From a virus, in IMG/VR virus record IMGVR_UViG_3300028573_000058, positions 1-23,580 of that record: DNA of 23,580 bases. One strand, given 5' to 3'. This document shows, in pieces, positions 16,851-23,169 of the stretch. Made by a program: the position numbers and the translations under genes. Position 1 is the first letter of the stretch. The number at the start of each line of letters is the position of its first letter. Below the pieces are notes generated by a model, which saw nothing but the letters and a program-made list of their open reading frames with translations, did not search any database and was not told where the DNA came from.

Positions 16851-19775
16851 ATGACAATCAGTTCGACAACACGCGTGGCGGGGCCGTTCGCTGGCAGCGG
16901 GACCGTGGCTACGTTTCCTTTTACCTTCAAGGTCTTCGCCGAGGGCGATCTGCTGGTCGAGAGGCTCGACATCGCATCGGGCGTGGCGACCACGCTGACG
17001 CTGACGGCCGACTACACCGTGGCGCTGAACGGAGACCAGGACACCACTCCGGGCGGCACGATCACCCTGACCGCGGGCAACCTGGCCACAGGTCAGCGCC
17101 TGGTGATTACCTCAGACCTGCCTAACCTGCAGCCTGTCGAAATCACGAACCAGGGCGGATTCTATCCGGACGTGATCAACGACTCGCTCGACCGGGCGAC
17201 CATCCAGATTCAGCAGTTGGAGATCCCTCTCGACAGGTCGCTGAAGTTTGCGGTGACCGACCCGACGGTCGATCCCACGCTGCCATCGACAGAAGTGCGG
17301 GCCGGAAAGCTCTTGGGGTTCGACGACGCCGGAACTCCGGAAGCCGTGGTGCCGGTGAGCGTCTTTCCGCTGTACGGCATCGTCACGATCCCGTACAGCG
17401 CGACTCCTGTGATCGACGCCAGCAAGGGCTCGAAGTTCTCGCTTTTGCTGACCGGCAATGCCGCGCCAACATTCACGAACGGCGGCGGCGCATCTGTCTT
17501 CTTCTCAATCCGCGTCATCCAGGATGCGACGGGCGGCCGCCTGCTGACCTGGCCGGCGAACATGAAGAACATGGGAACGATCAACAGCGCGCCGAACAGC
17601 GTGAGCGAGCAGTTCTGCTCGATCGACGCCGACGGTACGGCCTGGGGCATCTCTCCGATGATGGCGGCGCCGGTGAACGGCGTCTTTGTCGTGACCAACT
17701 ACGGGGCCAAGGGCGACGACACGACCAACGATCACGACGCGATTCAGGCGGCGATTGATGCGGCCTACGATGTCGGCGGCGCGGTGTACTTCCCGGCGAA
17801 TCCGAGGAACGCTGGCCAGACGGTCTACTACACCGCAACTGCCGTGAATCCAAAAGGCGTCAGCCTGTTCGGTGATCCGATGGCGCAGGGCACGATGCAG
17901 TCGGCCACTGGCGCGATGAAGGTTGCGATTCGCGGAGGGGTGGGGCAGGACATCCTGTGCATCGTTCGCCCGGGCGGCGCAGGCTTTGCGGATCCGTGGA
18001 CATCGTGGACGATCAAGGATCTCGGACTGATTCTCGACACGTCGACGGATGCTTCGGCGAGCTTCCCGACCCGTCTGCCTGGGCGCAGATTTGACGATGC
18101 GGCGATGAATGGAAGCAACGCGGTGCTGACCTCTGCAGCGCAGGGCGTCTTCATGCCGGGAGACGTGGGGCAGCATATTTCGGTTACAGGCGCAGGACCG
18201 GCCGGCGCCACCCTGGTCACAACGATCGCATCGTACCAATCGAAGACGCAGGTAACTTTGACTGCTGCCTCTTCCACGGCGGTCTCCGGGGCCCATGGCT
18301 ATATCTCGGTGCTCGACCTGCCGGTGACGCAGACGGTAGGGAACTGCGCGTTCGCGATGGATGATCCGAATGCGGCCTACGCGCCGGGGTTCAACGCCAA
18401 CTTTGAGAACGTGGTAGTGGAGAACGACTCCAATCACTACACGAACTACGGCTGCGGGTTCTTCTTCCAGGGCAACGGGTGCCCGTACGCGGGGAACTGG
18501 ACGAACGTCTTTAGCGGCGTACCTTTCGGTTTCGTGTTTGTGCAGGCGAACGGCGTGACCGCGTCGGGCTCCAACTACACAGGCATCGCGGATCATAACC
18601 ATTTCACCAACGTGTGGATTCTCGCCGAGTATCCATGGCTCTCCTACAACGGCGGGGCGAACGAGATCAAGAACCTGAAGATCTTCACCAACGCCTTCGG
18701 GCCGCAGATCCTGAATGCCTACGGCGCGGAAACCGATGCGCACGAGTGGAAGATCGATATCCCGGAAGCGGAGGGCGGCGGAGCCTCGGCCTCGACGATC
18801 TTCAGAATTGCGGGCACGAACCACACCTTTGACAGGCTCAGCCTCGGCGGCAATGCTGCCCAGGCCTTTCAGTGGGACGCGGACAGCTCCAGGGTGATCT
18901 GGATGGCCCTGACCACTTACGCAACCTTCAACGTGACCGGGGGAATGAACGACTTCTATTCCACGTCGTACGCGGATTCGATCAGCGGCGCGACCTTCAA
19001 TGTGACCGGCTTTGGAAACACGCTGACCACGGGAAAACTCTCAAACCCGCTGGTCGGCCTGCAGCCCGCGCGCAAGCAATTCGCTTACAAGGGGTCGACG
19101 ACGTTCGGGCCGCCGGCGCTGTCGCGTGGCTCAACTGTCTACAACCGAACGCGGGATTTCATCGACAAGGGCGCGGCAACCTACTACTTCAACGGCGAGG
19201 ATCTGTGGTTCTGGCCGCAGGAGATGGGGAACGCGGTGGCGGGCTCCAATCCAGTCCTCGCAGCTGACGCCACTTCGTCGTCGGGCTACAACTTCAAGGT
19301 CGCTTCCGGCGGCGGCCAGTATCTTTCGACCAGCAACGGCACGGAATGGTTCATCGGTTCGCAGATCCCCGCCGGCAAGATGCGGATTTACTTCTGGATG
19401 AAGGCGGCAAGCACGACCAACGTCACGCTGCTTGCGCAGGCGAACGAGTCCTCGGTCTGGACGACGCTCACGACCGCAACCGTCTCGGTCTCCTCATCCT
19501 CCTACGCTCTCTACTCCATCGACGTCGATGCAACGGGACTGAGCGGCGACGCATTCCTGATCAACATCTCGGCCGCGACGGTGGACGTGTATGTTGCCTG
19601 GGTCGGGATCCGGCCCTGGGGCGATACGCTCTCGACGGGTGTCCAGGTCGGCGTGGGCACGAGCACGCTCTACCGCTGCGTTGGCGGAACGCTGGACGGG
19701 CAGATGGTTTGGAAGGCAAGCGTCTGCACCGGCGCCGGCGGGACAGCGGTCAGCACAGGGATTACAACTCCGTAG
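16851..19775 (+). CDS. Tailspike / tail fibre with pectate-lyase-like beta-helix
   Basis: A 974-residue receptor-binding protein, with GAGGAG eight bases upstream. Residues 1-170 resemble the podoviral tail-fibre attachment domain (PFAGSGTVATFPFTFKVF, LTADYTVALNGDQ, FYPDVINDSLDRATIQIQQL), which anchors to the nozzle. After a linker, residues about 282-320 read VTNYGAKGDDTTNDHDAI and GGAVYFP, the start of a pectate-lyase-3-type right-handed beta-helix. Long Asn/Gly-rich beta stretches continue to about 740, as in depolymerase spikes. Residues about 820-925 look like a beta-sandwich, carbohydrate-binding-type module (MRIYFWMKAASTTNVTLLAQ). The protein probably binds and may degrade surface polysaccharide; catalytic residues cannot be assigned by eye. 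The C-terminal module may be a trimerisation or receptor-binding tip. Confidence 0.85.
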   Translation: MTISSTTRVAGPFAGSGTVATFPFTFKVFAEGDLLVERLDIASGVATTLTLTADYTVALNGDQDTTPGGTITLTAGNLATGQRLVITSDLPNLQPVEITNQGGFYPDVINDSLDRATIQIQQLEIPLDRSLKFAVTDPTVDPTLPSTEVRAGKLLGFDDAGTPEAVVPVSVFPLYGIVTIPYSATPVIDASKGSKFSLLLTGNAAPTFTNGGGASVFFSIRVIQDATGGRLLTWPANMKNMGTINSAPNSVSEQFCSIDADGTAWGISPMMAAPVNGVFVVTNYGAKGDDTTNDHDAIQAAIDAAYDVGGAVYFPANPRNAGQTVYYTATAVNPKGVSLFGDPMAQGTMQSATGAMKVAIRGGVGQDILCIVRPGGAGFADPWTSWTIKDLGLILDTSTDASASFPTRLPGRRFDDAAMNGSNAVLTSAAQGVFMPGDVGQHISVTGAGPAGATLVTTIASYQSKTQVTLTAASSTAVSGAHGYISVLDLPVTQTVGNCAFAMDDPNAAYAPGFNANFENVVVENDSNHYTNYGCGFFFQGNGCPYAGNWTNVFSGVPFGFVFVQANGVTASGSNYTGIADHNHFTNVWILAEYPWLSYNGGANEIKNLKIFTNAFGPQILNAYGAETDAHEWKIDIPEAEGGGASASTIFRIAGTNHTFDRLSLGGNAAQAFQWDADSSRVIWMALTTYATFNVTGGMNDFYSTSYADSISGATFNVTGFGNTLTTGKLSNPLVGLQPARKQFAYKGSTTFGPPALSRGSTVYNRTRDFIDKGAATYYFNGEDLWFWPQEMGNAVAGSNPVLAADATSSSGYNFKVASGGGQYLSTSNGTEWFIGSQIPAGKMRIYFWMKAASTTNVTLLAQANESSVWTTLTTATVSVSSSSYALYSIDVDATGLSGDAFLINISAATVDVYVAWVGIRPWGDTLSTGVQVGVGTSTLYRCVGGTLDGQMVWKASVCTGAGGTAVSTGITTP

Positions 19776-19789
19776 AAAGTGGAAGGGCC

Positions 19790-20077
19790 ATGACAGCTCA
19801 CGATCTGATCGACTCGATCTTCGGGCGGGCGCAGGTTTTCGCAGGGGCGAACGTTCGCCACATTACGGAAGATCAGCTCAAATACCTGCGCGATTTGATC
19901 CTGAAAGACCCGGAGGCGGCCAAGGCTCGCAACGGCCAGGGCGGCTCGCTGGTGTGGATGCCGGCGGGGAAGCATAAGTATGTGCTGACCGAGGATCTCG
20001 CTGGCGGGAAGCGGCACACGCTGACAAAGATCAGCCATATCGAAGCCGAGGGGCAGGCGAGCTTGTTTCAGCTCTGA
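19790..20077 (+). CDS. Small protein downstream of tailspike, unknown function
   Basis: A 95-residue protein starting MTAHDLIDSIFGRAQVF, with a GGAAGG ribosome binding site just upstream of the ATG. It has two predicted helices (HDLIDSIFGRAQ; ITEDQLKYLRDLILKDPEAAKAR), then a beta-rich half with SLVWMPAGKHKYVLTEDLAGGKRHTLTKI. No signal peptide or membrane segment is present. It begins 14 bases after the tailspike stop and is probably co-transcribed with it. A tail-associated chaperone or small structural protein would suit the position, but nothing in the sequence proves it. Confidence 0.65.
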   Translation: MTAHDLIDSIFGRAQVFAGANVRHITEDQLKYLRDLILKDPEAAKARNGQGGSLVWMPAGKHKYVLTEDLAGGKRHTLTKISHIEAEGQASLFQL

Positions 20078-20100
20078 ATTCGCGGTATCCGGAGGGAACC

Positions 20101-20322
20101 ATGTTCAATCGAAAAGAAGAGAAGAAGCAGATGCGGTACTACGCGGTGCGGCTCAAGGATCAGAAGGACCCTGAGTATGTGAAGGCCGACAATATGCGCC
20201 GCGGTTACTCGGGCGCAGCGACGGAGAAGGATTATTTCTTTCTGAACGGTGCGCAGATGGTGGCCGTGTTTCCGGGTGCGCTGGTGCTGGGCGTTACCTC
20301 GACGCGCTTCCAGTCTGACTAG
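20101..20322 (+). CDS. Small protein at end of late operon, unknown function
   Basis: A 73-residue protein, MFNRKEEKKQMRYYAVRLKDQ..., preceded by GGAGGG at a good distance. The N-terminus is very basic and is followed by a strand pattern (YYAVRLKD, DYFFLNGAQMVAVFPGALVLGV) suggesting a small beta fold. The hydrophobic C-terminal run is short and contains a Pro, so a membrane segment is doubtful. Its stop overlaps the integrase stop on the opposite strand within a CTAG. It marks the end of the rightward late genes, with a hairpin/T-tract terminator candidate shortly after. Confidence 0.65.
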   Translation: MFNRKEEKKQMRYYAVRLKDQKDPEYVKADNMRRGYSGAATEKDYFFLNGAQMVAVFPGALVLGVTSTRFQSD

Positions 20323-21554
20323 CCGGTCTTGCGGGTTTGTGCACCGGCGGCCGGATCATTGACCGCCGGCTTCTTCTTCGTTTCAAGCGTGAGCACGGCC
20401 GCGTACTTCACCTGGCGGCGCTGGTGCGCGTAGTACTCCATCATCTTGCGGCCGACGTGTCCGGCGATGGCGATGACGGTCTCGGGGTTGACGCCGTTCT
20501 CAAGCATCTTGGTGATGCACAGGTGGCGCAGATCATGCGGCTTCAGCTCGAGGAACCCGGTGCACTTCTGCAGCTTTGCCCAGCTCTTGCGCAGGAAGTA
20601 GGGCGAGGCTGGCCGGGTGGGATCATACTTGTTGCGCTTGATGCGGAAGGGGAAGAGGAAGTGGTTGGGCTCGCAGGCTCCGAGTTTGATGGCGCGCTTG
20701 AGGCATTGCTCCACAGCCCAACGGGCGAGATTGTTGAGCGCGATGCGCCGCGGCCGTGAATCGTTCTTGACGCTGTCTTCGGGGATGTAGAACTCGGCGA
20801 TCTGCGAGGTGAGGAAGAGGTGCTTGAGGCGCAGGCCGCGCAGCTCGATGCCGCTGGCGGTGGTGTTGGCGGTGATGGCGGCAACCCAGTAGGCCAGGGC
20901 GGCTTCGGGATGCTTGCTGGCCACCTTCCAAAGGGTCTCCTCGTCTTCCTCGCTGAGGATTTCGCGCGGGCTCCATGACTTCTGTTCAAGCGGAAAGTAG
21001 TAAGGCTTGATGCGGTGCCAGAGGCGGGCGAAGGTCAGCATCTGGCCGAGCACGCTGATCTCATGGTTGATGACGGAGTTGCCGGCAGCCTGCTTCCAGG
21101 GATGAGATTCTCCGGCCGTCATGCGCAGCGTGTTGTGGATGCGCGCGATCTGGTAGGCGCGGAGCTGGCCAGGCGTGATGTCGCAGAGGCGAACCTTACC
21201 GAAGAAGACGCGCAGCGCGTTGATGTAGCTTTCGGTTGTTTCATGGGTGCGCGGGCGAAGGCTGGGATCCTGGGCGCGGTAGAGGATCCAGAATTTAGCA
21301 GCGGCTTCGAAGCCCATCTCGGCCAGGTCGGCGGCGGTGACAACCAGCGCGGTGTTGGCGCCCTGGCACGCCGGGCAGTCGATATGGTCAGGCGTATGCT
21401 CAAGAGTCTTATCGAGCGCGTAAGGATCGAAGGTCTTTTCTATAAGTGCCAGGCGGCTCATATCTTCTTCAGGAACGCCGACGAGAGGTGAGTTGACCAG
21501 GGAATCAAAGTCACGAGTAAAGCCGTCTGACGCTTTATCAGTTGGCCGAATCAT
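20319..21554 (-). CDS. int: Tyrosine recombinase (phage integrase) with Ser at catalytic Arg I
   Basis: A 411-residue integrase from ATG 21554, chosen because TTGGAGGGCGT stands directly before it. The frame is open for 35 more residues to ATG 21659, but that stretch is a repeat array. Residues about 40-80 contain a CPAC motif (DCPACQGAN). A SAM-like core-binding domain follows (SYINALRVFFGKVRLCDITPGQLRAYQ). The catalytic domain has K263, H340-D-L-R343-H344, H366 in AGHVG, and the nucleophile Y375 in YYAHQ. The usual first Arg (R-x-x-E) is Ser234 in TTASGIEL. Tyrosine integrases perform site-specific recombination between attP and attB, here presumably at the tRNA-Arg fragment 750 bp away. 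Either the Ser substitution is compensated or the enzyme is impaired. Confidence 0.88.
   Translation of the reverse strand: MIRPTDKASDGFTRDFDSLVNSPLVGVPEEDMSRLALIEKTFDPYALDKTLEHTPDHIDCPACQGANTALVVTAADLAEMGFEAAAKFWILYRAQDPSLRPRTHETTESYINALRVFFGKVRLCDITPGQLRAYQIARIHNTLRMTAGESHPWKQAAGNSVINHEISVLGQMLTFARLWHRIKPYYFPLEQKSWSPREILSEEDEETLWKVASKHPEAALAYWVAAITANTTASGIELRGLRLKHLFLTSQIAEFYIPEDSVKNDSRPRRIALNNLARWAVEQCLKRAIKLGACEPNHFLFPFRIKRNKYDPTRPASPYFLRKSWAKLQKCTGFLELKPHDLRHLCITKMLENGVNPETVIAIAGHVGRKMMEYYAHQRRQVKYAAVLTLETKKKPAVNDPAAGAQTRKTG
20344..20384 (+). terminator. Terminator candidate for late operon, inside integrase 3' end
   Basis: CCGGCGG (20344-20350) pairs with CCGCCGG (20363-20369) around a 12-base loop. 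The run CTTCTTCTTCGTTT follows on the plus strand. This would stop rightward transcription 20-60 bases after the last late gene and prevent reading into the integrase antisense strand. It lies in the region encoding the integrase C-terminal tail, so it is constrained by two functions. The interrupted T-tract makes it weaker than the one at 3165. Confidence 0.5.
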
Positions 21555-21563
21555 ACGCCCTCC

Positions 21564-21668
21564 AAGGCAATTCGCTTGTGAGCCTAAAGTTGTAGCGGAT
21601 GGCTCTAAATGGTTCATCTGGATGCCTAAGTGACTCGTTTTGATACACAAGTGAGTCATTTATACGTC
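21564..21668. repeat. 21-bp tandem repeat array upstream of integrase
   Basis: Units start at 21606, 21627 and 21648, exactly 21 bp apart, with plus-strand cores TAAATGGTTCATCTGGATG, TAAGTGACTCGTTTTGATA and CAAGTGAGTCATTTATACG. Two more degenerate units appear to lie at 21564 and 21585. Read on the integrase strand, they translate as heptads (THLCIKT, SHLGIQM, NHLEPSA, TTLGSQA, NCLGGRM), which confirms the period. Since 21 bp is two helical turns, same-face protein binding is a natural reading, for example by the adjacent ribbon-helix-helix proteins or as integrase arm sites. The array fills the divergent region between the integrase start and the gene at 21693. Confidence 0.7.
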
Positions 21669-21692
21669 TCGAATTATGGTTATCCTTTGTAG

Positions 21693-21869
21693 ATGGCCCA
21701 GAAAAGGTTGCAGGTGGGATTCACCGTTCCCCAGCACAAGCTGCTTGAGAAACTGGCGGCGAAGCTCGGGTTGGATAAGAACAACACGATCCGCTATTGC
21801 GTGGCCCGCATCGCCGAGCAGGAGTTGGCGCCTCGGGATCGATCGTCGGCAGCGGATAGCTCGCGGTGA
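21693..21869 (+). CDS. Small ribbon-helix-helix DNA-binding protein (first)
   Basis: A 58-residue protein that begins MAQKRLQVGFTVPQHKLLEKL, continues AAKLGLDKNNTIRYCVARIAEQE and ends with a polar tail. The pattern of one strand (RLQVGFTV) followed by two helices, with an Asn/Thr turn at the start of the second, fits the Arc/MetJ/CopG fold, in which dimers insert the beta-ribbon into the DNA major groove. It is divergent from the integrase, and the 21-bp repeats lie between them, so autoregulation or integrase control is likely. No clear Shine-Dalgarno precedes ATG 21693 (CCTTTGTAG), so initiation may be weak or leaderless. Role as excision factor, repressor or both is unresolved. Confidence 0.65.
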   Translation: MAQKRLQVGFTVPQHKLLEKLAAKLGLDKNNTIRYCVARIAEQELAPRDRSSAADSSR

Positions 21870-21908
21870 GCGCTTCCGAACCAAAACAGTTAACACCTTA
21901 TTAGGTAC

Positions 21909-21966
21909 TTAATGCAAGGCAAAAAGTGACTAAAGTGCGAAATAATTTATTAACGCCTTGCATTAA
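21909..21966. repeat. Perfect 12-bp inverted repeat with 34-bp spacer (operator candidate)
   Basis: TTAATGCAAGGC (21909-21920) and GCCTTGCATTAA (21955-21966) are exact inverse copies, 46 bp centre to centre. The spacer is AT-rich and contains AAGTGACT, an eight-base match to the second unit of the 21-bp array, then the similar AAAGTGCG. The right arm overlaps the -35 element of the candidate promoter for the gene at 21994, so binding there could repress it. The distance between arms suits DNA looping or cooperative binding by a small dimeric regulator. Confidence 0.65.
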
Positions 21967-21987
21967 TTTGAATTCGGCGTCTAGGAT
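21958..21987 (+). promoter_or_regulatory. Candidate promoter of second ribbon-helix-helix gene (leaderless transcript)
   Basis: TTGCAT (21958-21963) and TAGGAT (21982-21987) are separated by 18 bases. Transcription would start about seven bases after the -10, at or near A of the ATG at 21994, giving a leaderless mRNA. This agrees with the absence of any Shine-Dalgarno (the bases before ATG are TTTATTC). The -35 lies inside the right arm of the 12-bp inverted repeat. Confidence 0.45.
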
Positions 21988-21993
21988 TTATTC

Positions 21994-22215
21994 ATGTCAA
22001 GCAAGGATCAGAAAGCGAAACAGCTTCGGAAAAAGCCAGCGAAAGCCCGTATGGGGCGGCCTCCGGTCGACGTGCCCAAGGAGAACGTGACGGTTCGAAT
22101 GGGCGCCGATTTGCTGCGCGCGGTCGATGCGTGGGCAAAGGAGAACGGCGATCTGACGCGTTCCTCGGTGATTAGTTTGGCGGTTTCGCAGCTCGTGAAG
22201 AAGCAGGTCAGCTGA
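21994..22215 (+). CDS. Small ribbon-helix-helix DNA-binding protein (second)
   Basis: A 73-residue protein with a very basic N-terminal arm (KDQKAKQLRKKPAKARMGRPP) and then a typical ribbon-helix-helix core: ENVTVRMGADLLRAVDAWAKENGDLTRSSVISLAVSQLVKK. The strand NVTVRM would contact DNA; the two helices form the dimer core; T-R-S-S at the start of the second helix matches CopG-type proteins. The gene follows the 12-bp inverted repeat and appears to have no ribosome binding site. It sits just upstream of the promoter and palindrome at 22224-22259. A repressor of the early promoter, an autoregulator or an excision factor are the likely roles, and the sequence cannot decide between them. Confidence 0.78.
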   Translation: MSSKDQKAKQLRKKPAKARMGRPPVDVPKENVTVRMGADLLRAVDAWAKENGDLTRSSVISLAVSQLVKKQVS

Positions 22216-22223
22216 GAAAGCAC

Positions 22224-22259
22224 TTGACAAGCTCTCTCGTCTGGTCAATAGTGATCACT
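22224..22259 (+). promoter_or_regulatory. Strong promoter candidate with palindromic operator before the attachment site
   Basis: TTGACA (22224-22229), a perfect -35, is followed after 17 bases by AATAGT (22247-22252), four of six matches to the -10 consensus. The palindrome AGTGATCACT (22250-22259) overlaps the -10 and the expected transcription start, so a bound dimer would block polymerase. The transcript would run through the tRNA-Arg fragment and into the gene at 22417, giving a leader of roughly 155 bases. Confidence 0.6.
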
Positions 22260-22298
22260 GTTTCATAACAACCTGGCAGTAGTCTTCTGAAGTGGTTT

Positions 22299-22376
22299 AG
22301 AGCAACGGCTGAAAGCGGTTAGAGCATCAGCCTTCTAAGCTGAGGGTTGCGGGTTCGAGCCCCGCCTTGCCTACCA
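22299..22376 (+). other. Partial tRNA-Arg(TCT): probable phage attachment site (attP or att half)
   Basis: From 22314 to 22376 the sequence is a normal tRNA 3' part: end of the D-loop and GAGC, anticodon arm 22327-22343 with anticodon TCT (22334-22336), variable loop, T-arm GCGGG/TTCGAGC/CCCGC (22349-22365), acceptor strand CTTGCCT, A and encoded CCA (22374-22376). The 5' part does not work: positions where GCTC should form the D-stem read TGAA, and only about four of seven acceptor pairs can form. The bases 22299-22313 still resemble a decayed 5' half. This is the signature of integration into the 3' part of a tRNA gene, with the integrase close by. A functional tRNA is unlikely. Confidence 0.78.
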
Positions 22377-22416
22377 CTCAAAGGACTATCTGCTGGAAAC
22401 CTCAGGAGATAGCCCT

Positions 22417-23169
22417 ATGCATCAGGCCCCCTCGCCTCTTAGTACTCCGGCTGAAATCCGACCGGACGCCCAAAACCCTCAAAACCAATCTTCTTGGTCG
22501 CACCCGCTTTCCGGGCGCGAGCTCGTGCGCTGCTGTGTCGGTATCGACATTCCCGGCGCGGGCTGGAAGCATTCGCCCAACTGCCCGCTGATCGATTGTC
22601 CGCCGGTAGCCGTCCCTGCCGCTAACGATCGGAACGAGATCCGCGAAGGAACGCTGATTGAGCTGATCTTCGCGTCGCGGGCGCTGGCGCAGCGCAGCAT
22701 GGAGGTCACGCATTCGTTTCCTGGCGGCGCCGCCATTCCCTTTTGCCGTGAGTGTCGCGCGCAGGCTGACGGGCAGGGGCATGTATCGCACGCCCGGCTC
22801 TGCTCGGCGGGCCGCGTGTTGCGGCTGATCGAAGATCTCTACGAACAGGTTTTGCAATCAAATCCAACCATTGTGTACCGAAAGGAGGCCGCGCCAGCGC
22901 CAGAGCCTGTCTGCGCGGGGAACGGGGTTTCTCCGCGCGGACTGAATAAGCCGATGCATGGCGAACCATGGCAGCATTCGATCACGCCCAGTGGCGAGGT
23001 CTGGATACTGGACTCGGAAGAGACGGTTATGTTGCGCACCGCGCCCGGATCGCCGCGCGAGTCTCTTGACTGGGCCGACCGCGTCATCGCCAGCGTCAAC
23101 TTCTGCGCGGCCTTTACGGACGAGGATCTGGAACTCGGCATCCTTAACGCGAAAGGTGGCGCTCAGTGA
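22417..23169 (+). CDS. Cys/His-rich phage early protein, unknown function
   Basis: A 250-residue protein with CAGGAG eight bases before its ATG. Two possible metal-binding clusters are visible: C39, C40, H52, C56 and C61 near the N-terminus, and C110-R-E-C113 with H122, H125 and C129 in the middle. The C-terminal RVIASVNFCAAFTDEDLELGIL strongly resembles a short helical ending common in phage early-region proteins. The first 35 residues are Pro/Ser/Gln-rich and probably disordered. It starts 40 bases after the tRNA fragment and overlaps the next gene by four bases. Nucleic-acid binding through zinc clusters is an inference. Its presence implies phage DNA continues beyond the attachment site. 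Confidence 0.7.
   Translation: MHQAPSPLSTPAEIRPDAQNPQNQSSWSHPLSGRELVRCCVGIDIPGAGWKHSPNCPLIDCPPVAVPAANDRNEIREGTLIELIFASRALAQRSMEVTHSFPGGAAIPFCRECRAQADGQGHVSHARLCSAGRVLRLIEDLYEQVLQSNPTIVYRKEAAPAPEPVCAGNGVSPRGLNKPMHGEPWQHSITPSGEVWILDSEETVMLRTAPGSPRESLDWADRVIASVNFCAAFTDEDLELGILNAKGGAQ

Noticed and set aside
17505-18824. Long open frame of 439 codons on the minus strand
   Set aside because: It lies opposite the tailspike, is rich in Arg, His and Val as expected for the antisense of GC-rich coding DNA, and has no recognisable domain.
16851-20322. Possible diversity-generating retroelement, as in phage BPP-1, around the tailspike
   Set aside because: No reverse transcriptase, accessory gene or paired template/variable repeat was found near the tailspike, and its C-terminus does not look like the C-type lectin fold used by such systems. 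It could still exist outside the window.
21555-21659. Integrase start at ATG 21659, giving 446 residues
   Set aside because: The extra 35 residues are only the translated 21-bp repeats and lack a good ribosome binding site, while TTGGAGGGCGT stands directly before ATG 21554.
22299-22376. Functional tRNA-Arg gene
   Set aside because: The D-stem cannot form and only about four of seven acceptor pairs match, so only the 3' part is preserved.
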